A DNA stretch of 10,299 nt from SYIM01 sp044356835 (GTDB taxonomy: Bacteria; Pseudomonadota; Gammaproteobacteria; Burkholderiales; Burkholderiaceae_E): contig JBIKVK010000111.1 in the NCBI GenBank assembly GCA_044356835.1, positions 1 through 10,299 on the forward strand, read 5' to 3'. Below are positions 1 to 6,494 of this stretch, one piece after another; position 1 is the first letter of the stretch; each line of letters opens with the position of its first letter. The translations under genes were made by a program, and so were the position numbers. The notes beneath the pieces are model-generated. The model did no database searches and was not told where the DNA came from. It saw only the letters and a list, made by a program, of their open reading frames with translations.

Positions 1-471
1 GACATGCGCTACCTCGGGCAAGGGTTCGAGGTCGAGACCCGATTGCCTCGCGTCCTGGGCGAGGCGGCTCGGGCCGAAATCGTGGCTGCGTTTGAACGCG
101 CGTATGCCAGTCGCTTCGGTCGGCACCTGGAGGGCCAGCGGATTGAAATCGTCAACTGGCGCGTCGAGGCGAGTGTGGCCGTGCAGGCTCCGACGCGTGT
201 ACCCGAAGGGCAACATTCGCGGGCATCACTGAAGCCGCAGCCGGGCACGGCGGGGTCGGGTCGACATCGACCCGCCTACTTCCCTGAATTGGCCGATTTT
301 ATCGATACGCCGGTCATGGACGAATCCGAACTGGTGCCCGGAGAGATGCTGGTCGGCCCTGCCCTGATCGAACAAACCGGGTCCACCGTAGTCGTCGGGC
401 CAGGGGACCGATTCGGGATCGACGAGGCTGGACACATTCGCATCGAACTGGCCGGCAGCCCAACGGCCTGA
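1..471 (+). CDS. hyuA: HyuA-type hydantoinase/oxoprolinase subunit, C-terminal fragment (5' end outside window)
   Basis: The reading frame is open from the first base and stops with TGA at 469-471, so the gene begins upstream of the window. About 156 residues remain of a family whose members are usually near 700 residues. The fragment carries the typical C-terminal pattern of HyuA/N-methylhydantoinase A proteins: an AAFERAYASRFGR-like helix, then the strand IEIVNWRVEA, and near the end VGPALIEQTGSTVVVGPGDR, which matches the family's 'GPA-IE---ST-VV-PG' block. The family comprises ATP-dependent cyclic amide hydrolases (5-oxoprolinase, N-methylhydantoinase, caprolactamase) and acetone/acetophenone carboxylases. 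A HyuA subunit works with the HyuB subunit encoded 24 bases downstream, presumably in the same transcript. The ATP-binding part lies outside the window and the substrate cannot be inferred. The ATG at position 4 is internal, not the start. Confidence 0.88.
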   Translation, partial: DMRYLGQGFEVETRLPRVLGEAARAEIVAAFERAYASRFGRHLEGQRIEIVNWRVEASVAVQAPTRVPEGQHSRASLKPQPGTAGSGRHRPAYFPELADFIDTPVMDESELVPGEMLVGPALIEQTGSTVVVGPGDRFGIDEAGHIRIELAGSPTA

Positions 472-495
472 CCCTACTTGCAGGACGCCTGACGC

Positions 496-2040
496 ATGAA
501 TCCGATCGACCTCGAAATCTATTGGAACCGCCTGATTGCCATCACCGATGAGGCCGGAGCCGCGCTGAAACGCACATCGTTTTCGACAGTGGTGCGAGAG
601 TCCAACGACTTCGCGTGTGTGCTGCTGGACCGCAAGGCCCGGCTGGTTGCGCAGTCCACGCTCAGCATTCCGGGCTTCATTGGCACGGCTCCGCTGTCGC
701 TTGCGCGCATGCTGGAGACCGAGGCTGCGCAATCGCTGAGCGAGGGCGACATTCTCTTCACCAACGACCCATGGATCGGGACCGGGCACCTGCCCGACGC
801 AACAATGGCGGCGCCCATTTTTCGCAAGGGTCGGCTGATCGCCTATGCCGTTGCAGTGGCCCACCTCTCCGACATTGGTGGCCGCCAATGGTCGGCCGAT
901 GCCAACGAGATGTTCGAGGAGGGCATTCGTTTCCCGGTGATCAAACTCGCAGAGCGCGGTCGGTTCAACCCGCTCGTGATGCAGATGCTCGATGCCAACG
1001 TGAGGCTCCCCCAGCAGGTTCGCGGCGATATCGAGGCCCAGGTCGCGGCTCTTGGGGTGGCTTCGAAGCGCTTGTGCGAAATGCTCGATGAGTATGGTCT
1101 TGCGGGCATCGACGAAATCGCCGAGGCGATTTTTTCAGCCTCTCAGGAGGCGGCACTCAAGGCACTGCGCCAAATCCCCGAGGGTCGCTACATGGGCTCG
1201 GTCGAATCCGACGGCTTTGATGCCCCGGTGCGCATTCAGGCGACCGTCGATGTGCGTCACGACGGCGTCACGGTCGATTACAGCGGCAGCACGCCCCAAG
1301 TACGCTTCGGTATCAACGAGACGTTCAACCATACCTACGCCTATACGATTTTTCCGTTCAAGTGTCTGCTCTCCCCGGGCCTGCCCAACAATGATGGCTT
1401 TACGCGCCTGTTCAAGGTGATTGCGCCGGAGGGCTCCATTGTCAACGCGAAGCCGCCGGCGGCCGTGGGCGCGCGACATCTGATTGGGCATCAATTGCAG
1501 GCGGCCATTTTCGAGGCGCTGGCGCCCGTGATGCCGGACAAGGTGCAGGCCGACAGCGGCACGCCGTTGTGGTCCATCCTGCTGCGCGGAGTCGACGTCG
1601 AGCGCGGGCGGTCCTTCTCCACGATCCTGTTTTTCAATGGCGGCATGGGTGCGATGCAAGGCCGCGCCGGCCCGCCGGCGGCCGGTTTTCCGGCCAATAT
1701 TTCAAACACGCCGATCGAGGTGGCCGAGACCCTTGCACCGGTGGTGTTCAGCTGCAAGCGCCTCTCCGAGGGCTCGGGCGGCGCGGGCGAGTTCCAGGGC
1801 GGCGAGGGCCAGGTGGTCGCCTTCCAGTCCCGCTGGCCGGGGCGACTGCGGGTGTCGCTGCTCACCGATCGCACGCGTATCCCGGCCAAGGGCCTGCTGG
1901 GTGGCCGGGCCGGCGCACTCGGGCGGGTGCGGCTGAATGGCCAGGACGTCGCCAACCCCAAAAGCGTGGTCGACCTGCTGGAAGGCGACACGCTCGAGCT
2001 CACTCTGCCCGGCGGCGGAGCGTTCGGACGGGCCGCCTGA
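496..2040 (+). CDS. hyuB: HyuB-type hydantoinase/oxoprolinase/carboxylase subunit
   Basis: A complete 514-residue protein, slightly short for a family usually of about 520-600 residues. Family blocks appear in order: RESNDFACVLLD (34-45), NDPWIGTGHLPD (90-101), VAHLSDIGG (121-129), EEGIRFPVIKL (141-151), VDYSGSTPQ (260-268), NNDGFTRLFK (298-307), NTPIEVAE (404-411), EGSGGAGEFQGGEG (425-438) and a C-terminal TLPGGGAFG (503-511). Together these identify HyuB/N-methylhydantoinase B. The ATG at 496 has AGGA at 482-485. The gene follows the HyuA stop after 24 bases, so the two are almost certainly cotranscribed and form a heteromeric cytoplasmic enzyme. Known relatives hydrolyse 5-oxoproline, hydantoins or caprolactam with ATP, or carboxylate acetone or acetophenone. 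The neighbouring ring-cleavage genes make either a cyclic amide or an aromatic ketone substrate conceivable, but this is inference. Confidence 0.93.
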   Translation: MNPIDLEIYWNRLIAITDEAGAALKRTSFSTVVRESNDFACVLLDRKARLVAQSTLSIPGFIGTAPLSLARMLETEAAQSLSEGDILFTNDPWIGTGHLPDATMAAPIFRKGRLIAYAVAVAHLSDIGGRQWSADANEMFEEGIRFPVIKLAERGRFNPLVMQMLDANVRLPQQVRGDIEAQVAALGVASKRLCEMLDEYGLAGIDEIAEAIFSASQEAALKALRQIPEGRYMGSVESDGFDAPVRIQATVDVRHDGVTVDYSGSTPQVRFGINETFNHTYAYTIFPFKCLLSPGLPNNDGFTRLFKVIAPEGSIVNAKPPAAVGARHLIGHQLQAAIFEALAPVMPDKVQADSGTPLWSILLRGVDVERGRSFSTILFFNGGMGAMQGRAGPPAAGFPANISNTPIEVAETLAPVVFSCKRLSEGSGGAGEFQGGEGQVVAFQSRWPGRLRVSLLTDRTRIPAKGLLGGRAGALGRVRLNGQDVANPKSVVDLLEGDTLELTLPGGGAFGRAA

Positions 2041-2097
2041 GCAGCCCGAGGGGCGCGTGCGCAAGATGTTCATATTGTGAAAGTCTGCGCGCGGGTG

Positions 2098-2113
2098 CGG
2101 GCCGCCGGGCCCG
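2098..2113. other. GC-rich hairpin downstream of hyuB
   Basis: CGGGCC at 2098-2103 and GGCCCG at 2108-2113 can form a 6-bp stem with a 4-base loop (GCCG), 57 bases after the hyuB stop. No U-tract follows (the next bases are ACTGAAAATTG), so it is not a convincing intrinsic terminator. It may slow transcription or be chance in GC-rich sequence. Confidence 0.3.
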
Positions 2114-2121
2114 ACTGAAAA

Positions 2122-2150
2122 TTGACCGCCTCCGGTCCCGGTGGTAGCTT
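2122..2150 (+). promoter_or_regulatory. Candidate sigma70 promoter for the first Bug gene
   Basis: TTGACC at 2122-2127 matches five of six bases of the -35 consensus. After a 17-base spacer, TAGCTT at 2145-2150 is a weak -10 (3 of 6). Transcription would begin near 2157 and give a leader of about 44 bases before the ATG at 2201. The 160-base gap after hyuB fits a separate promoter here. There is no experimental support. Confidence 0.4.
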
Positions 2151-2164
2151 GATTCGAACAACAA

Positions 2165-2181
2165 GCGGGCCTGCAGCCCGC
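2165..2181 (+). other. Leader hairpin just upstream of the Bug gene's ribosome binding site
   Basis: GCGGGC (2165-2170) and GCCCGC (2176-2181) form a perfect 6-bp all-G/C stem with a 5-base loop (CTGCA). It ends six bases before the AGGGA ribosome binding site (2188-2192) of the gene starting at 2201. In the RNA it could stabilise the 5' end or modulate initiation. Alternatively it is a leftover of a palindromic operator. Only the symmetry is seen directly. Confidence 0.4.
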
Positions 2182-2200
2182 CCACTCAGGGACGGACACC

Positions 2201-3157
2201 ATGAACAAGCTCATTCGGCTGGGCCTGGCCGCACTGCTGGGCCTTAGCTCATTTGCGGTCTCGGCGCAGCAGTGGCCGGTCAAACCGATCCGCTTCATCA
2301 TTTGCTGCAAGGGCTTCCCGGAAACGACGGCTCGGGTCTTCGTGAACGAGATGCTCGACATGGTCAATCAGCCCATCGTCATCGAGGTCAAGCCCGGTGC
2401 GAACGGCATTCTGGGCGCCGAGTATGTGGCCAAGCAGCCGGGCGACGGCTACACCGTGTTCGTGGGTACGAACTCGACGCACGCCGCCAATCAGAGCCTC
2501 TACAAGAGTCTGCCCTACGACTACATCAAGGACTTCATTCCGGTCTCGGGCATCTCCCAAGGCCAGCTGGTGCTGGTGACCCGCCCCGACCTGCCTGGCA
2601 GGACGGTCAAAGAGCTCACCGCGTATGCCAAGCAGCATCCTGGCCGGATGACCTACGGCTCGGGCAGTTCGTCCAGCCATGCCGCGATGGAGCTCTACAA
2701 GCTGATCGAAGGCATCGACATCCGGTATATCCCGTACAAGACCAGCCCCCAGGTGAGCGTCGACATTCTCGGGGGATCCATCGACATGATGACCAGCAAT
2801 CTGGGCACTGTCCAAAAACTGATTGAAACCGGCAAGCTGCGGGCCCTGGCGGTCACGGGCCGAAATCGCGCGCCGAGCCTGCCCAATGTGCCGACGATGC
2901 GCGAGGCCGGTGTCGCCGACTATGAACTCACCTTCTGGAATGCCGCCTGGGTTCCAGCGGGAACCCCCAAGCCGATCGTTGACCGACTCAACCAGATGTT
3001 TGTCACCGCGCTGAACCGCCCCAAGGTCAAGGAATATATGGAACAAAGCGGCAACGTCGAGTTTCCCACGACGTCCGATGAGCTGATGAAGTTCCAGATC
3101 TCGGAAAGCGCCAAGTGGAAGCGGATCTTCGAGGCTTCAGGCGTCACCCCTCAGTAG
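2201..3157 (+). CDS. Bug/TctC-family periplasmic solute-binding protein with atypical ligand loop
   Basis: A 318-residue protein of normal length for Bug proteins, the binding components associated with tripartite tricarboxylate transporters. Residues 1-22 form a Sec signal peptide (positive N-terminus, hydrophobic core, likely cleavage after VSA before QQWP). Family blocks follow: WPVKPIRF, KPGANGILGAEYVAK, GDGYTVFVG, SHAAMELYK, IRYIPYK, GKLRALAVTGRNR, LPNVPTMREAG and PAGTPKPIVDRLN. The ATG is supported by AGGGA at 2188-2192. The loop after the first strand is odd. Most Bug proteins have a VPFxPGGxxD-type motif there, whereas this one reads IICCKGFPETTAR (33-45), two residues shorter, without the Gly-Gly or the Asp and with two adjacent cysteines (C35, C36). 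It should act in the periplasm on a carboxylated or related ligand, which may differ from the usual. No membrane subunits are nearby. Confidence 0.93.
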   Translation: MNKLIRLGLAALLGLSSFAVSAQQWPVKPIRFIICCKGFPETTARVFVNEMLDMVNQPIVIEVKPGANGILGAEYVAKQPGDGYTVFVGTNSTHAANQSLYKSLPYDYIKDFIPVSGISQGQLVLVTRPDLPGRTVKELTAYAKQHPGRMTYGSGSSSSHAAMELYKLIEGIDIRYIPYKTSPQVSVDILGGSIDMMTSNLGTVQKLIETGKLRALAVTGRNRAPSLPNVPTMREAGVADYELTFWNAAWVPAGTPKPIVDRLNQMFVTALNRPKVKEYMEQSGNVEFPTTSDELMKFQISESAKWKRIFEASGVTPQ

Positions 3158-3219
3158 CCTTCGGCTGCAGCCCACCCGGCCGACAGGGTCCGTATCAATG
3201 CCTGCTGTCACCCGTGCGC

Positions 3220-3233
3220 AGGTCCAAGGACCT
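3220..3233. promoter_or_regulatory. 14-bp palindrome, possible operator, between the Bug gene and the TauD-like gene
   Basis: AGGTCC (3220-3225) and GGACCT (3228-3233) are perfect inverted repeats around AA. They are flanked by a second inverted pair, GCGCA (3216-3220) and TGCGC (3238-3242), offset by a five-base asymmetric insert on the right. A two-base centre is too tight for a good hairpin loop, so a dimeric regulator's binding site is the more natural reading. It lies 56 bases upstream of the dioxygenase start at 3289. The rest of the 131-base gap shows no clear promoter. Confidence 0.3.
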
Positions 3234-3253
3234 TCCTTGCGCCGGATGACTGA

Positions 3254-3267
3254 CGAACTTTCGTTCG
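3254..3267. terminator. Weak hairpin followed by T-rich sequence
   Basis: CGAAC (3254-3258) and GTTCG (3263-3267) form a 5-bp stem with a TTTC loop, followed by CCATTTTCATT. The arrangement resembles a weak intrinsic terminator or attenuator just ahead of the dioxygenase ribosome binding site at 3279-3283. The stem is short and the T-run is broken, so this is tentative. Confidence 0.2.
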
Positions 3268-3288
3268 CCATTTTCATTAGGAGTTGAG

Positions 3289-4191
3289 ATGCCCTTTGCC
3301 ATCCGCCATGTCGATGCGCCTCTGGGTCACGAAATCACCGGAGTCGACCTCGCCCATTTGTCCAACGATGATTTCGCGCGCATCGAGGCGGCCTATGATC
3401 AATATGGCGTCATTGTCATCCGCGACCAGAAACTTTCACCCGCCGAGCAAATTGCTTTTTCAAAGCGGTTTGGTCCGCTGACCCAATACATCGACGACCG
3501 CTACAACATGCCTGAGCACCCCGAAATTTTCATGGTGTCCAACGAGATCAAGGACGGACGCGAGGTGGGTCTGGCCGATGCGGGGCGCTACTGGCATACC
3601 GACATGTGGGTCACGGCCAATCCGCCGCGCGGTTCGATTCTGTACGCCATCGCGGTGCCCCACGACGACCAGGGCGAGCCCCTGGGCGATACCTATTTTG
3701 CGAGCATGGCCGCCGCCCACGATGCCATGCCCGAGTCCCTGAGACAGCGCATTTCAGGTCGCCGCGCGCTCTTCAGCTCCGAGGCCTATCACTCGGCCCG
3801 GCTGGCCCGCACGCCGCGGGATCCGGTGACAGGCGAGCTCCCCGCCGAGCAGCTCGAGCGCGAGAAAAGACGCAAGAAGAACGTCACCCAAGAACATCCG
3901 ATGATCAAGATCCACCCGCGTTCCGGCCGCCGCTGCGTCTACTTCTCCGAAGAGGCGATCGAACGGGTCGTCGGTGTGTCCGACGAGGAGTCCGAGGATA
4001 TTCTCGAGGCGGTCCATCGTCATGTGCTGCAAGCGCAATTCGTCTATCGACACCGCTGGCGTGTTGGCGACCTGGTCATGTGGGACAACATTTCCTGCCT
4101 GCACAAGGCGACCGGCGACTTCGAATATCCAAAGATCAGAACCATGCACCGTACAACGCTCGTCAACACTCAGCCGGCGGTGGGCGCATGA
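3289..4191 (+). CDS. TauD/TfdA-family Fe(II)/2-oxoglutarate-dependent dioxygenase
   Basis: A 300-residue protein, typical of the family. Cytoplasmic enzymes of this type use Fe(II), O2 and 2-oxoglutarate to hydroxylate a substrate, often causing cleavage of a C-O, C-S or C-N bond (taurine, 2,4-D and other sulfonates or aryloxy acids). The N-terminal block GHEITGVDL (13-21), YGVIVIRDQ (39-47) and FSKRFGPL (57-64) is characteristic. The facial triad is H103 and D105 (WHTD) with H272 (LHKATGDF). R284 and R288 (in RTMHRTTL) match TauD R266, which binds the 2-oxoglutarate carboxylate, and R270, which binds an anionic substrate group. The commonly conserved DNR before the last His is DNI here. A basic segment, EKRRKKN (192-198), sits in the middle. 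The start is clear: AGGAG at 3279-3283, five bases before the ATG. The stop overlaps the next gene's start. The substrate is probably anionic but unidentified. Confidence 0.93.
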   Translation: MPFAIRHVDAPLGHEITGVDLAHLSNDDFARIEAAYDQYGVIVIRDQKLSPAEQIAFSKRFGPLTQYIDDRYNMPEHPEIFMVSNEIKDGREVGLADAGRYWHTDMWVTANPPRGSILYAIAVPHDDQGEPLGDTYFASMAAAHDAMPESLRQRISGRRALFSSEAYHSARLARTPRDPVTGELPAEQLEREKRRKKNVTQEHPMIKIHPRSGRRCVYFSEEAIERVVGVSDEESEDILEAVHRHVLQAQFVYRHRWRVGDLVMWDNISCLHKATGDFEYPKIRTMHRTTLVNTQPAVGA

Positions 4192-5312
4192 GCGCGCCGT
4201 TCGAGACCCCCCGAGCTGGCGGGCCGGCCATCATCGATCGGCTCGTGATGCGACGGGTGGCCCTGCCGCTCGATGAACCGATCAAGCATCCCTTCATGGG
4301 CGCGCGCACCCAGAAGGCGACCCTGGTGCTGCAGGTCTACACGCGCGATGGCGACTTCGGGCTGGGCTATGCCTCGATCGAAAGCGCCCAACTGCTGCGC
4401 TCGGTCGAAAGCATCATCGTCGAACTCGAGCGGGGGCTCAAAGGGCAGGACGCGCTCATGCGCGGCTTTTTGTACGACCGCATGTGGAATCTGACCGTCG
4501 ACCTGCTGCACGAGGGCGCGGTGAACCTGGCCCTTGCGGCCATCGACATGGCTCTGTGGGACCTGACCGGGCGGCGGGCCGGCCAGCCGCTTTGGAAACT
4601 GCTGGGGGGATACCGTGACAGCGTGCCCGCCTATGCCAGCTGGACCCTCTGGCGCCACCACGATTTGGCGCGACTGGAAAGAGACGCCCAAGCCATCGTC
4701 GATGCCGGCTATCGGGCGATGAAATTGCGCATGGGGCATCGGCCGCTCGCCGAAGACCTGGTGCGTGCGCGCCGCGTGCGCGAGGTCGTCGGCCCCGATG
4801 TCGAGATCATGGTGGATGCACTATGGGCGCTCCAGGCCATCGACGGGGTCCGGATGGCGCATGCCCTGGGCGAGCTGAATTACACCTGGCTCGAGGAGCC
4901 CGTACGCGAGGGCGACTGGGCGGGACTCGCCAAGGTCCGGGCCGCCCAGGCATTACCGATCGCTGCGGGCGAGCGAGTCTCCCGGCTTGAGCAGCTCGAG
5001 CGTCTGTTTCCCTGTGTCGATCACGTCATTCTCGACGCGGTCCACCTCGGCGGCATCACACCCTGGCAGCGCGCAGTGGCCCAGGTCGATGCGCAGAACC
5101 TGCCCCTGTCGGCCCATGGTCACCCCTATTTGCATCTGCAGTTGCTCGGCGGCGCACGCACCGGCGCCTGGCTGGAATTCATGCCGTGGATGTCGGCGCT
5201 GTTCGTTGATCCTCCAGCCCCGCGCAATGGCAAGGTCGCGCTCGGCGAAACCCCGGGTCTGGGTCTCACGCTCAACGAAGAGACCATGTCCCGATTCGGT
5301 CTGCCAGACTGA
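4188..5312 (+). CDS. Enolase-superfamily enzyme, mandelate racemase/muconate lactonising type
   Basis: A 374-residue protein of normal length. The start at 4188 is chosen because ATG overlaps the dioxygenase stop (ATGA), the encoded N-terminus is right for the family, and the open frame further upstream only shadows the dioxygenase gene. Translation is probably coupled, as no strong ribosome binding site precedes it. By alignment to mandelate racemase, metal ligands are D210 (MVDAL), E236 (WLEEP) and E262 (AAGE), with the same 26-residue spacings as D195/E221/E247. The Asp-His dyad is D283 (LDAVHLGGIT) and H310 (SAHGH), and E330 matches E317. The base motif is K179-L-R181, where mandelate racemase has K164-x-K166. 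The family abstracts a proton alpha to a carboxylate, giving racemisation, dehydration or cycloisomerisation. The dyad points to the mandelate racemase subgroup, acid sugar dehydratases included, but the Arg leaves the reaction open. It probably acts with the dioxygenase. Confidence 0.92.
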   Translation: MSAPFETPRAGGPAIIDRLVMRRVALPLDEPIKHPFMGARTQKATLVLQVYTRDGDFGLGYASIESAQLLRSVESIIVELERGLKGQDALMRGFLYDRMWNLTVDLLHEGAVNLALAAIDMALWDLTGRRAGQPLWKLLGGYRDSVPAYASWTLWRHHDLARLERDAQAIVDAGYRAMKLRMGHRPLAEDLVRARRVREVVGPDVEIMVDALWALQAIDGVRMAHALGELNYTWLEEPVREGDWAGLAKVRAAQALPIAAGERVSRLEQLERLFPCVDHVILDAVHLGGITPWQRAVAQVDAQNLPLSAHGHPYLHLQLLGGARTGAWLEFMPWMSALFVDPPAPRNGKVALGETPGLGLTLNEETMSRFGLPD

Positions 5313-5356
5313 GGGCGACGACCCAAGAGCCCGCCGCCGACCGTGCGCGGGGGGCT

Positions 5357-5381
5357 GACCCTCGCGACTGCGGCTAGGGTC
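5357..5381. terminator. Candidate hairpin between convergent genes
   Basis: GACCCT (5357-5362) pairs with AGGGTC (5376-5381). Inside it, CGC (5363-5365) pairs with GCG (5370-5372) around GACT, leaving a 3-base bulge. It is central in the 105-base gap between two convergent genes, where a bidirectional terminator would be expected. It lacks a U-tract on either strand, so intrinsic termination is uncertain. Confidence 0.3.
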
Positions 5382-5417
5382 GCGCGCCGACATTGGGCCG
5401 CGGGAGCTACGCCTCGA

Positions 5418-6485
5418 TCAGGCCTGATAGCTCGCGAAGACTTTGTTCGCCTGGAACATCCAGGTTTCCAGGTAATCGTCGATCACCGGGGTGCGCCCCA
5501 AAACCTCCATCGCGCCCACGAGCAGCATCCAGTTCAGGATCTCATGCTGGCCTGCGGCCTCGAGCGTGGCCCGGCTGAGCGCGCGCCAATAGTTGAAGTC
5601 GCCGCTACGGAAGGCCTCGAGCAGGGCCCGGTCACGGGCATGGTCGGGAATCACACGGCCGGTATTGGTGGAAAGCGCGGCATGCGACCAGCTCGATGAC
5701 GCGACCAGCGCCACTCGGTAAGGACTGGCGAGCAGGATCTCGGCAAGGTGCGCACCCAGGCTCATGCACAGCCGTGCCGACGGCGATGGCGGGTCGGGCA
5801 CTTCCCCCTTCCGGCCCTCTTCGAAGAGCCGGGCCCGATGCTGGCCCTTGGCCTGAAGCAGGTCGCTGCCATAGCAGTTCACATGAAACGGCACCACCGG
5901 GTGCTGAAAACCGGCCAGGTCATAATCGAGGTAGGCGATCGTATTCGTGAATGCAGTGGCCGGTACGTCCTGATGCAGCAGCTGGTAGGCATAGGGCATG
6001 ATCACATCGCGCTCGATCAGTGCGCTTGCCAGCCACTTCGCACCGTCACGGTGGCCTCGAAGGCGCAACGGCCAGTCGCTCGGCACACCCCACGCATTGC
6101 CCGCCGCATAGGCCTTGCGGCTCCAGGGCCGGCATTCGAAGGAATCCTCCAGTCCGTAAATGCAAAACGGCGGGACAATATCCTCACGAAAATTTTCGTA
6201 CTGGTCATCGCCGAAGATCACGATGAAGTCCGGTGCAAAGTCATCGAGCATGCGCCGCTGGGCACGGAAATTCTCGATCAGTCGCGCGCGGTGGCGCTCT
6301 GAGGCAGACCGCCCTTCATCATCAGCCCATTCGGCGCGCAGGCCGGCGGGCCAGCGACTGCGGTCGTTCCAGGCCGGGTCGACATGGGGGGCTGACAGTG
6401 CCTGTTTGAACCACCCGATACTGCGCTCGGGCGGCATCGCAAGCGGCGGACTGTGGGTCGTGCCGAGCCCGAGAATCGCACCCAT
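5418..6485 (-). CDS. LigB-like class III extradiol ring-cleavage dioxygenase (catalytic-type subunit), variant metal site
   Basis: A 355-residue protein related to the beta subunit of protocatechuate 4,5-dioxygenase (LigB, about 300 residues). Conserved features are LGTTHSPPL with H11 (LigB H12), PDFIVIFGDDQYENF (85-99), VVPFHVNCYG (197-206), SSSWSH with H268 (LigB catalytic H195) and AGQHEILNWMLLVGAM with E315 (LigB E242). The H268-E315 spacing of 47 equals that in LigB. At the second iron-ligand position LigB has YNDH (H61), while this protein has GDDQ, placing Q95 there. LigB H127 also has no obvious equivalent; H171 is the nearest His. The enzyme could cleave a dihydroxylated aromatic or N-heterocycle with altered metal binding, or perform different chemistry. 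No separate LigA-type small subunit is visible. GAGG at 6493-6496 precedes the ATG by 7 bases and overlaps the stop of the upstream gene. Confidence 0.85.
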   Translation of the reverse strand: MGAILGLGTTHSPPLAMPPERSIGWFKQALSAPHVDPAWNDRSRWPAGLRAEWADDEGRSASERHRARLIENFRAQRRMLDDFAPDFIVIFGDDQYENFREDIVPPFCIYGLEDSFECRPWSRKAYAAGNAWGVPSDWPLRLRGHRDGAKWLASALIERDVIMPYAYQLLHQDVPATAFTNTIAYLDYDLAGFQHPVVPFHVNCYGSDLLQAKGQHRARLFEEGRKGEVPDPPSPSARLCMSLGAHLAEILLASPYRVALVASSSWSHAALSTNTGRVIPDHARDRALLEAFRSGDFNYWRALSRATLEAAGQHEILNWMLLVGAMEVLGRTPVIDDYLETWMFQANKVFASYQA

Positions 6486-6494
6486 CGGTGAGCC

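Noticed and set aside
226..888. A 220-codon minus-strand open frame opposite hyuA/hyuB.
   Set aside because: It spans the junction of two well-supported plus-strand genes, lacks any recognisable motif, and its composition is that of an antisense shadow frame.
1702..2367. A 221-codon minus-strand open frame across the hyuB end, the intergenic region and the Bug start.
   Set aside because: No family motif is visible, and it runs antisense through two clear genes and their promoter region.
2249..3046. A 265-codon minus-strand open frame opposite the first Bug gene.
   Set aside because: It is Arg/Gly/His-rich with no motif, as expected of a shadow of a GC-rich gene.
3606..4187. The enolase-superfamily gene's frame stays open about 580 bases upstream, through the dioxygenase gene, from an apparent ATG at 3606.
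   Set aside because: The upstream part encodes no recognisable domain and lies wholly inside a well-supported dioxygenase. The ATGA overlap at 4188 gives the expected N-terminus. Long open shadow frames are normal at this GC content.
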